Below, one piece after another: positions 45,107 to 57,900 of a DNA stretch of 64,000 nucleotides (within the stretch, counting starts at the first letter, position 1; every line of letters begins with the position of its first letter). The DNA is taken from the NCBI GenBank assembly GCA_964030475.1, contig CAXIPT010000002.1:2163191-2227190 (forward strand), in the 5' to 3' direction. The notes beneath the pieces are model-generated. The model searched no databases and was not told where the DNA came from. It saw only the letters and a program-made list of their open reading frames with translations. The position numbers and the translations under genes were made by a program. This DNA comes from Tethya wilhelma (taxonomy: Eukaryota > Porifera > Demospongiae > Tethyida > Tethyidae).

Positions 45107-47119
45107 TTAATAAGAAATTGTAGCAATTTCAATTTTCTTTGTTTTACCCTTATTATGATCCACTCCTCCAACAACAAGGATGGTGCTGTTGTCAGGGAGA
45201 ATTGCAGCGATGCTGTCGTATCTTCCAATGTTCATGTCACTGATGTGAGACCATTCATTGGTGTCAGTATTGAGCTCGTATATGGCAGTTGTTACGTCCT
45301 CATTTTGGTCCATTCCACTGATGGCTAGTACTTTTCCGTGAATAGATACACAGGCTGAGTTTCTCACTGGTGCATCAGGAAAAGTGTGCCATACTTTAGT
45401 AGAAAGTGATGGCTGCTTGCTTGTTTGAATAAGCTCACTTAACTGACAAGACAATACTGAGAACTCATTCTTTTCGTCAACAGTTTCCCCTCCTAATAGG
45501 TAGAGAGTATTGTCACAGAGAGTGACAGTAGCTGAGGTAGTCTTAAAGGGAAGTTCGTCCAGAGTGCTCCATTGGTTGGCTGCAATATCCATGACTTCTA
45601 CTGTAGAAAGGTAACCACCATATCCCTTACCTCCCATAACTGCCACATGGGTGTTGGTGGAGAGAACAGCAGCACCCCACCTGGCTGTAGGCATTGGAGA
45701 ATAGAACTCTATCCACTTTTTGAAACGGTAGGTGTTTACCTTGTTAATGGACCTAAAATTATCATTTCTACCACCTATAGTTGTGAGTGTGTTATCTATG
45801 TTTGTGAGGGTAGTGTAGGAGTGGGGGCACCGGCCTAGGATTGACCATCTTGATCCATTAAAAGCATAGATATCTCGATTCAAATAATCAGAGACGTTGA
45901 AATAGACAGTGTCTCCTATGATGGTGGAAGATCCTCTTGTCGCTCCATCGTCTAATTTTCCCCCCATCTTCCATTCCAATGTTAGCTGCTTTGAAGCTGG
46001 TTTCTTTGTAACCTCCATAGCAGTTTCTCCTTTTTTTGATAGTCCTTTTTGCTCTAGTTGAGGTTGAATGTCTTGAGCATCAATTTCAGAAGGACCAGGT
46101 GTGGTTTGTCTCTGTGTTCCGATTTGATGGGCTGTCTCACTGACTGGGACTTTTTGTACAGTAGACATATACTCTTCAGTTGATTTCAACTGTTTAAGAA
46201 CTTGGCAAAGTTGTTCAGCTGTTGGTCTCTCAGTATCTTTGTCCTTTATACAGCTGAGAGCTATTTGTCGGAGTGGGTGGGTTGCTGGGATTAGGCTGAT
46301 ATGAGAATGGCGACGTTCCTCTTCAGGAACTAGAAATCGGGCTGGAACTTTTATAGATGACAGTGTAGGATAGGATACCTCCATGATTTTAAATCGATAG
46401 GTTGGCTTAGGAAATTCTCGTGTGATGGTTTGTATTGCTAGAACTCCAAAACTAAAGCAGTCTAACTTATCGGAGCAAACTGGTGGCTCATCCAGTGCTT
46501 CAGGAGGCATGTAGCTATAGGCTGGTGTGCCTGGACACTGAGTCAACAATGCAAGTTGAGAAGCTCCAGCTTGAGCGAGCTTTGACATACCAAAGTCTGT
46601 GACTTTAGCTCGATTACCATCAATTATAAGGACATTGTTACTAGACAGGTCCCGGTGTGTAATACCATTGGAATGAAGAAATGCCAGAGCTAATGCTGTG
46701 TCATGTAAAATATTGACTTGTAATTGGTATAGCACTGGTTTTTTGTGTCTCTCTAGGAAGTGGGTGAGGCTCTCATCCATGAGTTCCATAAGGAGCATAG
46801 GTATTTTGGTTTGTGGATCATGATACACTCCCAAGTATTGTACGATGTTTGGGTGTTTGATATTACTAAGGAAATGACACTCGGCTTCAAAATGTTCTAT
46901 TGGTTGACGATTTTCTTTACCTTGAGGAAAAGCATTTTCCTGGGACTGAATTACATTTGAAGCGAAAACAAATGGGTAAATCATCTTAGCAGCACATGGC
47001 ACGGAGTCACATTTAGCCTTGTAAACAGCTCCGTAGTAACCATGTCCTAGTTTTTGTTCTCTAAATATCTGAACATTTGTGGATTTTACACCCACCTCCT
47101 TGCTTGGATGTCCCCCCAT
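45107..47119 (-). CDS. Protein kinase fused to kelch repeats
   Basis: Single-exon frame of 670 aa. Residues about 15-300 form a kinase domain of the TKL/tyrosine-kinase-like type: glycine loop LGHGYYGAVYKA, lysine in CAAKMI (about 44), catalytic loop HRDLSSNNVLI (about 154), DFG (about 172), PGTPAYSYMPPEAL activation-loop end, and the DxxSFG helix (DCFSFGVLAIQ). All catalytic residues are present, so an active kinase is likely. Residues about 310-385 are a linker (VSETAHQIGTQRQTT). Residues about 390-665 hold five or so kelch-type blades (VYFNVSDYLNRDIYAFNGSR; VAVMGGKGYGGYLSTVEVMD; LYLLGGETVDEKNEF; ILVVGGVDHNKGK), a beta-propeller expected to bind a protein partner. No signal peptide or membrane segment, so it is cytosolic. 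Kinase-kelch fusions are rare in bilaterians; expansion in sponges is recalled, not checked. Confidence 0.9.
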   Translation of the reverse strand: MGGHPSKEVGVKSTNVQIFREQKLGHGYYGAVYKAKCDSVPCAAKMIYPFVFASNVIQSQENAFPQGKENRQPIEHFEAECHFLSNIKHPNIVQYLGVYHDPQTKIPMLLMELMDESLTHFLERHKKPVLYQLQVNILHDTALALAFLHSNGITHRDLSSNNVLIIDGNRAKVTDFGMSKLAQAGASQLALLTQCPGTPAYSYMPPEALDEPPVCSDKLDCFSFGVLAIQTITREFPKPTYRFKIMEVSYPTLSSIKVPARFLVPEEERRHSHISLIPATHPLRQIALSCIKDKDTERPTAEQLCQVLKQLKSTEEYMSTVQKVPVSETAHQIGTQRQTTPGPSEIDAQDIQPQLEQKGLSKKGETAMEVTKKPASKQLTLEWKMGGKLDDGATRGSSTIIGDTVYFNVSDYLNRDIYAFNGSRWSILGRCPHSYTTLTNIDNTLTTIGGRNDNFRSINKVNTYRFKKWIEFYSPMPTARWGAAVLSTNTHVAVMGGKGYGGYLSTVEVMDIAANQWSTLDELPFKTTSATVTLCDNTLYLLGGETVDEKNEFSVLSCQLSELIQTSKQPSLSTKVWHTFPDAPVRNSACVSIHGKVLAISGMDQNEDVTTAIYELNTDTNEWSHISDMNIGRYDSIAAILPDNSTILVVGGVDHNKGKTKKIEIATISY

Positions 47120-48156
47120 AGTCAGACTGATTGGTGTATATATACGTAAGTGATCCCCTTTATTGATGTTATAGCAGTGTACTACAGTATAGCAGGTGAC
47201 TAAATCGGATGGAAATTGTACAAACTGTACTAGCTGATTGGATTAGGTTCTAACTTGCTGAAAGTTTGATTTGTTTGAAGCCGTTAATTAATTCTTAATT
47301 TAATTAAGATTGTGTACTCACTTTCCGAGTCCCTTCGGATCCTTTTCTAACTTGTTGACTATTTTGCAGAAACGAAGAATCCGATTATTATTTTACAGAT
47401 ATAATATAATTATAGCCATGCAGAGCTCACAAGTCCTAACTAGCTACAGTAAACTGCAACACATAGAAATATCTCAGCTGAGTATCAATGATCATGAGAT
47501 ATAGCCATTATCATGTGACAATAATGCTTCACTCATGTCCAGCTATATATGGAACTACTATAGTAGCAAGTTGTGTGCATCAAATACCTCCACATGCATG
47601 TCAATGATTATGACAATACTGAAACTAGCTTTATATAATGAATTACAATTGTGTATATGCCCATTCATCTATGTGCACACTATACAAAGAGTAAAGTTTA
47701 CTGATTTCAATTCCTACCGAGGTATTGATCATGTCCCTTGTCAATCGGTGCATGAGCTAGTACATTAATGTTTATTTGTATTAGGAGTGGATCCAGGGGG
47801 TACGTATGCTATATGTGTGTACGCACTGGTGATGGATTTAAGTTGTACCATAACATTCATTTACACCAAAAAAGATTCATGGTAAGACTTCCTTAAAATG
47901 ATTATTGAGAGTCATTGTTGCATGCATGGATACTGTGTCTCTAGTTAAAGAATGTGTTTACTAGGTATCAAGTTAACTTTTATTATTGTACCATACATGT
48001 ACATGGTGATTAGTCATGTTGTTTACTACAGATTAATATCACTGCAAAAAAACAGAGAGATTAATTACTGTGACAGTGCATAATGCTTTCATGCCCACCA
48101 GGTGTTATGGTAATTGTTGTGTCTGTGTGTGTGTGTGTGTGTGAGTGTGTGTATGT

Positions 48157-48189
<33 letters not shown>

Positions 48190-48951
48190 NGTGTGTGTGC
48201 ATGTGTATGTGTGTGAGTGTGTGTGGTCCAAGTATAGGTCCAAAGTCTTTTTACAAAGCAACAAAAAAAACCCCTGTATTATAGTTCCTGAAATCAGAAG
48301 CTTTTCAACCTAAGCGCTAAGCTTCGAGGACACACCCATGTATAAGCTTACTGTCAAAATTTTGGACCAAGCACGAGGGGTGAGCCCGAGTGAGTCTCAT
48401 AGCATAGCTTCTGATCTGAAATGGCCTGAGATTTGTGTAACACAATGACACCAATTAAGTACCTGGAATTTTACATGTATATATTATAATATTATTACAC
48501 ACCAAGGGTTATGCACCTTGGTGCCTTCATTATATCAGTGGCATGTAGGAAATACACTTGGAATGTTTATTACTGTTGCCGGCATGGTATATATGGAGTG
48601 AACCCATGGATGTACCTGTATTGGGTTGCAAGTAACAGTGATTTTGCATCCACTATTATATAAACAGCACAATTTAATGAAGGCCATGCACTTTGTCTAG
48701 TTAGTCCAGAACAGTTGTCAGTTTGAAGAAGAACTTTTTTTGATTGAAATAACTCTGCCAGTATATAATAGTACCACAGTGACAATAGAAAGTGAGAAGC
48801 AAAAATATATTGCTACTTAATTGTGTTAAACTCACTCATGAAATGCCTAAAAATGCTTGGTCTCATCAGTATTATAAAGCTGTGAATATATTATATTAAC
48901 CTATTTTATAATAATTGTTGTTTTTTATTGTGACGTGCTGTAGGAGACTGG
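47120..48951. other. Intergenic between kinase-kelch and giant genes
   Basis: Divergent spacer that should hold both promoters. It includes a TG microsatellite at 48118-48226 with one unresolved base at 48190, and a short imperfect palindrome CACCAAGGGTTATGCACCTTGG at about 48501. No further gene is recognised. Confidence 0.4.
48118..48226. repeat. TG microsatellite
   Basis: (TG)n with occasional GA and TA variants; one N at 48190. Confidence 0.95.
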
Positions 48952-51900
48952 ATGGAGCCAACTGCCCATAAGGGATCTGGTGCATGGGATGGTCAAACTC
49001 CTTCAAAAGTTAATGTTATTGTCATCTATGCTGGATTTGGAGATGCTACTTTGTTGGAAGTCACTGGAGATAAAGGTTAGTAATTGTTTGCATGAGAGCA
49101 GCTATAATTGGGTATGAATGATTAGTACGTACGTACCATAATTATATTCGGAATTTTTCGTAGTTTAAAATTTTTGTTTGAAACTGCATTTATGAAAATT
49201 AAATTCTAAGAAAATTTTAACTTAAACTTTGAATGTAGCTACCTGTTAGGCGTTAAACAATTTTTCGTATGTACCGTATATGTAGTTGCGAAGATTAAAT
49301 ATCTGAAATTTTTATTGTATTATGAAATATTTTAAACATGAAAATTTCTCTCCTTTTTGTTTTCTTCTCCCCTCCCCCTTTCTTTCTTCCGCCCCCTTAA
49401 TAGTCCTTAATTGCCGAGTGCATTAGCGCGAGGCATCATAAACCGGTTTGTATTTGGGCTGGCATTATTATGATTACTTTTTGCATCCGATTACTCTTAT
49501 TATGATTACTTTTTGCTTCCGATTACAAGTTATGAAAGTTATTACGATTTTCAATGTATGTGCACCTGGGTCCAAATCCCAGCTAGATCTCAATTTTTGT
49601 GCAAAAGACTTAAAACCTCACAAATTCACAATAGGTTGCCTTAATTGCATGCATATAGTGACACTTCATCTCATGACACATGTCAAGTGATTAATTGCGA
49701 ACTGCCTCAGCCTTATCGTGGGCCAAATGCATGAATTCTGGCAGGAAAACATTTTCAAAATGATGCATGAAGTAGTCATGCATGTGCCTAAATTTAGCCT
49801 GAATCTTGCCTTGTTTGAAGTTGTTTCCTTGCTTTTAGAGCACTGCCTACTCCTATATTGCTCATTTTTATGAAATTTTTATATTGTGTACGACATTGTA
49901 ATAATCATTATATACACTTGCATTCATACATAATTCCTATTCCTTTCAAAGGAGCCAAGCACCACTATCTTGTTGATGGAGGCCCGACTACTAAGCCTAG
50001 TGGAGGCTCAGTGTTTTTCTATGCTAACCTCATTGAAACACTCATGCAGTATGTTAAGATAAATGACAAAGTCTTTAAGATTGACGGAATTTTAGTAACA
50101 CATGATCACAATGACCACAAAGAGGGTATTCAAAAGCTTCTTGATGAATTTCCACCAAATATAGTTCCTACTCCAGGTAAAATGAAGTTTCAGTTTGATG
50201 GTCCACTCCTGTTCAATTTCGATGCTATTGATCCTGTAAAATTAGGTAACCTAGATTTCCATAGAGTGAATTTGCTTAAAAATGATACAATTTATGGATT
50301 TGAAAATATCTTTACATTCTACTTTCCTACTCCGGGAAAAGCAGAAAACAAGTTGTATTATTCTCACCCTGCACTTTACAAGATTCATCATGCATTTGAA
50401 CCTGAAATTCCCTTTTCACTCGATCCTTTCCCAAGTCCAAAAAATAGTTCTATATATCATCCAGATACCAGTGAGCCTAATGTATCTAGTATTCTTCTAA
50501 ACATTACGGATCCAAAAAATCCTCCTAATACTTTAGTCTCACTCAATGGTGATTCCGTTGGATATTTAGTTTTGGAAGCCTTACAAGGTAAGAATCCTGT
50601 AGTGTTCAAAGTACTACATCATGGGAGTCGTAAGAATAGCATTCCACTACAAGCCTTTGAACCAAATAAAAAAAAAGAGACTGAAGAAAACTTAGCTGCA
50701 TTAGCACTTCTTCAGTTAGTGCAAATTCCACAGCCAGCATACGATGATTGTGTGGCATATAAACAAGTGCCTAATAATAAGATAGAAAAATTTGAGTGTG
50801 ATTATAAAGAAAAAAAAGAATGGGTATGCAAAGTTGAAGATACTCTGATTAAAATGCAAAAAGATGTTGTTAAGCAAGGATTCAAGTATGACACCAAGCT
50901 TTTTGAGCTTGCATATAAGTTTGAAGCTAAGTTGACAAGTCATGGTATTAATGTTCCAAACCTACTTGAGACTCTTCAAAGAAGAGTGGCCCAAATTGAA
51001 CAAAATCTCAGAAATCCTGAACTTCATTCAACTGAAATATACACAAATGGCATGAATCAGTTTATGTTGCCAGCTAATTATGATTTTGATAAACTCAAAG
51101 AAAGTGTGCGTGAAGATGCTAACAAGCAATACGAAGAGAATTATATTAAGCCTTTAGGTGGTAAACAAAAAATTCCTGCTGGTACAATCATGCCCTATAA
51201 AGAAAGTGAAGCATTTACAAAATTATTTGGATACCTATGCACAGATCATATGTTTGCTGAAAAGGTATCCTTACATCTAATAACAAGCTTTTATCGAAAA
51301 ATCAAAGCCAAGACCTACTTCATTTCGTCAGGAGATCAACATGGACATCCAAACTGGGAGGTGGTGAATGGCATTATTCAAGCTGCTCAAATCATCAGAA
51401 ACAACGATGACCCTAATTACACATGTAGAATCCTTGTAACGTCTGGTAATGGAATTGACGAAAAAAAACTTCCAGACTTTACTATGGATGATTGGACTAC
51501 TTATGTCTCTCTACAGTACTTTATGGGAACAACTTCTTCCATCAAAATTGATCCCTCTCAAAATCCTCTTGAACTTCTTGGTGGAGCAGATAGCTGGGAA
51601 CAAGGTGAAGAGCTACAACATGATGATCTAGATAATCTGTACAAGAAATCTGCTGTGTTACGTAAGGAGTTTACTAAACTTCTCTCTACAGAACTTGATA
51701 AGACTCTTGTTGTGAAGCTCGATGGACAAAATTTATGGCTTAGTTTTGACTTTGAACCCATAAGTGAAGAAACTATCTTTAAACTAGTACCTGCTTATGC
51801 TAAATTACAACTGACTGATCCTCAATTAATTGAGCGTAAACTGACAGAGAATGAAACTGAGATTAGTTTTAGACTCACAATTAAAAACAGCGATGAAGAA

Positions 51901-54900
51901 ACAGCTATCATTTATGGTTTAATTGGTTTGGAGAGAAAATTATACAAGTTATTTTGTATAAACACGGATAATGTTGAAGAGAGAGAATACTTCTGTGTTT
52001 CAGAAAATAAATTCAGTAAAAGTAATGATGTTGAAAATGCTTCATATTTTGCTTTTGAAAGGCCACCAGAAGGCACTACACATGTTGATTCTTTAACCCT
52101 GGAACATACTACACAAGTTCAATCACCATTAGGTACTAACTACATTGCTTCAATAACTGATAGTAGTACACTGCCAGTGAAAGACAAAACAGCCAATGCT
52201 ATTTTGAATGCACTATTGAGTGATTCAGCTCATATTGATGTACCTCAGTGTGCACAGAGTGGCTTCTTCACTGAATTCCTTAAGTGGAAAGTTAAAGAAT
52301 CTTCTACAGTTTCAACCACTGTAGCAAATCTTGAAATGGAGATACCAATGTCTGGAGGATCAATCTACTCATTTGTCATACATTTTGCGTCTATGAAAGT
52401 ATTGATTCTTGAAAAGACTATCAATGTACTATTAGAAGTTGCTGAATCTGAAACAACGTTTACAATAAAGTTGAATCAAATGCGTTGGGCACAAGACCTA
52501 TCCAGTAGTATTCTAACTCTAGTTAAAGATGATAAGAATCCACTGACTCACATTCAAGCCTTGCCATCTAGAATTCTTACTGCTGGTGCTGCCAAAACAC
52601 TTTCACTCAACAAATTTTTAAGTTGGATCAACTATCAAGGTGATTCCAAACATTTATCATTCACGATTCTACTTGACCTTGTAGTATCTCCACAAACAAG
52701 TGTGCAACTGCTTACCAGTGATAAATTGACCAAAGAATCAGCATTGTACAACTTTATCCAGCTATTGTTGACCTGGAATGTTGACTCCTCCTCCTCTACA
52801 TTTGATGTCCTGGAGCATACACTTTCATCAGCAAATGTCAAGCTCATTCAGTCATCCTCTCAACACTTCAAAGATTTCGAGATCTCATCCACCACAATTC
52901 TAATCAAAAACCCAAAGAAATATGACTTCTCAATGATTCTTCATTTGAATGCAGTCGATGGTGACGGACTACAAGTCATACTGACTTACAATCTGGATCA
53001 GTTAATTGAAAAATTCACTCACACATTGCAGGAATATACAGTAGCATTGGGTGTAAAGAATGACCCCAGCTCCTACAATTTCTTTGATTATGTTATGCTC
53101 CTAACGGGTTCTCCAACTACTGGTTTCCTGACACTATCATCATTTACTCGAGCATTTGTAAACAAGGTATCAAACTGGAGAGTAAATGAGAGAACCTCTT
53201 TTGTCAAGTTCATTTACTCTCCCGGTTATCCCAAATTGCTGGAAGCCACACTTAATGCTTCAATTCCAAGTGAAGAAAACTCAATGGATTTAAGAATTGG
53301 CCAGATATTCCATCTGAAATCTCTAGCTTTTAAGATTCCGAATTTATTCCACTCAGACCAGGAGGAATTTACGAGTCCGTACTTAACTGCTGATGTATTA
53401 GTTGGAGACAAATCAGCTAGAATTACAGCAGTTACTCCACAAGGTGATGAACTTCCATCCCTGAGAGTTGAGCTTACACAGGCCATCAGTCTCAATGACA
53501 TTGTATCTTTTCTTGGTCTGGATAGCACCATAGTAACTGCCAATGTTCCTATGCTTTCTAAGTTTCTCAAAGACATTCAAATTACCTCCGCAGGTTTTAC
53601 TATTCAACAGAAAGTTGTAAACTCCAATGAAACAAGACTTTCGTCAGTTTTTTTTGCTATTCATTTCTCAAATGTGAGTTCTTATCTTCCTACTGCTTTC
53701 TCTAGCCTAGAAGATATTGATGCTCAGGTTATAGTACACCAACCATTACATGGTAATCATAAAAGAATTTCAGTCAACATTAAATTCAATTTTATTGTTG
53801 CTGTTCAAGAAAGTAAAACCCATAATATTAAGCTATCAGCAATTCTTTGTTCAGAGCCAATTCAAGTCACCAGCCAAACTGAATCAAGCTACAATTTTTC
53901 AGTAGCTATTCAGATTTCATCTTTTACTGTAGATACTAAACAAGGACCAAGTCTTTCTGCGATACTCACAGCATTTGGCCTTGGAGCTGCACTGTCCACT
54001 GTTGAGTCTATTCCATTTATTAAGTCACTTCTTGAGAATGTAGTACTCAGAGAGCTGAGAATAACACTAAACACAGCAAGTAAATCAGTTCAGTCATTTC
54101 TTCTCAAAGTCTACATTCCCACTTGGAAATTATTTGGCAATAAGGTGGAATTCAGTGAGTTCGAAATCTTTCTTAGTTACAGTAATGGAGATTGGGAGAC
54201 TGACTTTGAAGGAAATGCAGTGTTTGATAAAAAATATCTTATCTCAACTAGGTTCAAACTGGTTTCAGGTGTTGCCAAATTTTCATTTACCAACTCAGAC
54301 TATGAATTTACCATTCAAAGATTCTTAGGTGTGTTTCGACTCGGAAGCCTTGGAGACATCCCAGTCCTGGGACAAGTCCTCAGTGTTGCAGTTACTGATG
54401 CCAGGCTTACTCTCCAGAAGGACAAAAGTGGAGTTATAGCAACTGAAGGATGCGTATCTCTATACAAAGAATCTATTAACCTTGGCAGTATCATTCAACT
54501 CTCTCAAGTCAGTGTTACAATTGGCTTTAATCGTAACAAAGAAAATAACAATGTTAAATTCAGTTTCTCTGTTGAAGGATTTCTTAACAGGAAAATGTAT
54601 CTCAATGTAGCTTATGACGCCAAGAGTCAGGTCTTATTCGGTCAAGTATTCGTTGCCAGTTTTGAAACTGCTAATCTAAGTGAAATAGTAAAGGCTTTTC
54701 TTGCTGGCGCCAGCACACTAAGCAAAAACTCTGTGTATGACAATGTGCATAGCTCTTTTACAGCAGCTATATACATAGAATTTGATTGGAAATCACAAGA
54801 TTTTAGTCTTAGGGGTCTGGCAGTTGAGTTGAGAAATGTATTCTCTATTGCATCCATTGATTTGGAGCAGGTTCGATTTGAGTACAGAAAAGTGGAAGCT

Positions 54901-57900
54901 TCAGCCCAACCTCCAAGCAGTTCTGCAAGCAAGGGGATGTTACCAACTGGCTCAGAAATCAAGCTGATAGGAGTGTTAACTGCAAAGCATGATAAAACAT
55001 TTGGAGCCATTGTAGAATTTGACCTTAATAAAGATACAACAGGAGCATCAACCTTAATGGCATCTATCAAACCAGGAAAAAAGAATACCCTCACACTTAC
55101 ATCCTTTTTGTCTTTGTTTAGTATTACTGCACCTTCAATTCCAACAATTGAAGGGCAAGATACACCAAACTTTTTTGACCTTGCTCTGAAAGAAGGATCA
55201 GTACAAGTTTCCTTTCCTGATTACAGTTTAGTTGGTCTTAGTGTAAAAGTGGAAACAACAAAGTCAGTGAATCTATTAGACTCTCCTCAAATCAAACTAG
55301 AAAATCTCTCCTTGGAAGTTCATTTCTCGAAGACTGACTCACCTACAACAACAGGTACTTTACTTGGATTCATTACACTACTTGGAGTAAAAATTGCCAT
55401 TCAAGGTAGAAAAGAAATAAATGGTACAGTTTTTAAAGCAGTTGTTGGCCCAGAGAGTGTAGATCTTCAAGAGTTCATTACTAATCTCACTCCAACAGAT
55501 GCCCCTGCACTTGTAATTCCTTCAAATGTGGGATTGCCTAAGCCAATGCCAGTTAACATTGCAGAGCTAACAATTGGTCTTTTGACTAAAAAGAATACCT
55601 TTACCTTTAAAGGTACATCTCAGCTACACTGGAACATTAACTTAGGTTTTGCTAATTTTCATATTCTAGAATTGGGAGGTCTAATCAACTATATCAAGAT
55701 GAAAGCTGAAGATACGAGTGTTAAATATGATGCTTACATTGTCGGTAAGTTTCAGTTTTCTACAAGTGTACTTATGGAATCTAAACTGCACTTAAAAGCT
55801 AATAGAGACATAACTCTTGAGGTTCTCGTCAAAGATGCTAGTCAAGTAAAAGTTGATTCAGTCTCTAATGATCTTCTAAAGTTTAATCATTCTGCTGATC
55901 CCGATCATGATTCATCATCCTCTTCAAGCCATGAAGGCCCATCTGGAGCTATTGCTTTCAAAGATCTGCTACCATCTTCCACGCAGTCCAGTCTTACTAG
56001 TCTCACGAGTGCCTTCATTAACTTAAACCTTACCCAATCAGTGTTTCTTCTAATAGGTCAAGTTGCTTCCCTAGGCTCAGGCTTCCTTTTGGCTGGAAAG
56101 TTTTCTTCCCAGCAAACTCAATATGGGTATACATTTGGTATAGCTCTCCCACAAGGATTCAGATTCTCACAACTCCTTTCAGCACTGGCACCAATTGATA
56201 ACGTAGTGCAAGTCAAAAAAGCCAATTGCATTGTAATGTCAATGGAAAATGTCAAAGTTAATGATGTTGTTGAGAAAATGAATGCTACTAAGAATTCAGC
56301 TATTTTTCCTAAGGATGCTGGACTTGTCTTTCCCTTCACCAGTCTTAAACTTGATGAGGCTACAAAGAACTTATCTGTCAACAAGGGAATGAGTATTTAT
56401 GCTGAATTTGACATAACTTCATTACATGATGACTCTATCTTTCACAGCGTTATTCAAATCAGTAGCCCAGAGCCACCCAATATTCCCACTGTCACAATCA
56501 GTGCAATGATTTCCAGTAACCCGATGGAAAGTGAATTTAGAGCTCATTTTGAAAAACTATCATTAGTAGGCCTTCTTGAATTCACTAATGTTACACTCAT
56601 CTATTGCCCAAAAAGTTTGGTGACTTTTAAACTACTTGGCAATATCATCATTCATCTGGGTGCTGCTTCATACACCTTTTATGGATCATTCACTCTGACC
56701 AAAACTAATGCAGTGTTTTCTGTCACAACTGATCCTAGCAAGCAAGTCACTATTCATGAGCCCATAGGAATGTTTGGGATATCATTAAATGATTGTAGAC
56801 TCTCTTTAAGGTATGACTTCCCACAAGATGGAAAGAAAAGTTCCAGTATGGAAATCAAAGGATCAGTGAAGTTCTATTCCTCAGAATCTCTGAGTAATAC
56901 CAATCGTGATCTCAAACAAGAGAATGTACATTTGCCTGAGTCAGTGTTGACACTGAGTGGACTTGTGGCTTTCAAAGACTATTCTCCTGTTGTAGTAAGC
57001 ATTGAAATTTCTCCAACAAAGCCACTCGCAATCGCAGACCTCGTAGCAACAATCTTCAAATGGAGATACAACTTGGGCTTTCTTAACATAGGTTTCATTG
57101 GTGGTCATCTCTATTGTGCAACTCCACCGAAAGGAGAACCTTCTGTTACAATCAATGATCTTGAGTACAAAAGTGGCTACCATATTAGTGCTGATACTAA
57201 AATATTTGATATCCTGTTTAAAATTGAGGCTAGCATTCCACTCGATAAATCTCAACTTAGCATCACAGGTAGTGCCCATCACCCAATTGAATTTGGATTC
57301 GCGAAATTCACTGGAGTGAAAGTTCATGATAAAAAATCAACTGAGCCAGATGAAGCCAAGAGTCCACAGCTAAACTTCATTACCAGCTCATCCAGCACTT
57401 CTATATCCATTGATATTGGCCTAGTTCTCTTTAGAGTCCCACTTGCTACAACAAACATTTCCTATAATTTGACCAAGAGAGTATTCACCGGAAAGCTCAC
57501 ATACAATGGCTCTATTGGTTTCATCCATAATCCTTCCCTATCAATTGAATGGAGTAAGGAATCAGGCTTTAAGGTGACGAGTTTTCCAATGTTTGGTGAT
57601 TTTGATTTTGACCTGTTGGATAAATTGAAAAAGTACAAAGACAGCTGTGGTGATCTTGTTGGCCTTGCTTTTAAGAAAGCAGTTCAAACGCGGTTCAATA
57701 TAAACACAAATATTGGAAACGTACCAGAGCATGAGGAATTCCTTGCTGAAATTAAAATTACTGGAACTTATGATGTACTTCTTGCAGGAAAGGCCAAAAT
57801 TGCATCAGTTCCTATTCCTGACTTGAGTCTGAGAATACAGCGAGAAGATGATTTCTCGCTAAAAAAGCTTCCACAATATATCCTCAACTTTTTTACACAG

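Noticed and set aside
49560..49600. tRNA-like T-arm sequence GGTCCAAATCCCAGC
   Set aside because: No acceptor stem, D-arm or anticodon arm can be placed around it.
49858..49950. Start codon at 49858 as the N-terminus of the giant protein
   Set aside because: This stretch matches a diverged foldback B arm and is followed by a splice acceptor. The in-phase upstream exon at 48944-49075 supplies the missing first strand of the MBL fold.
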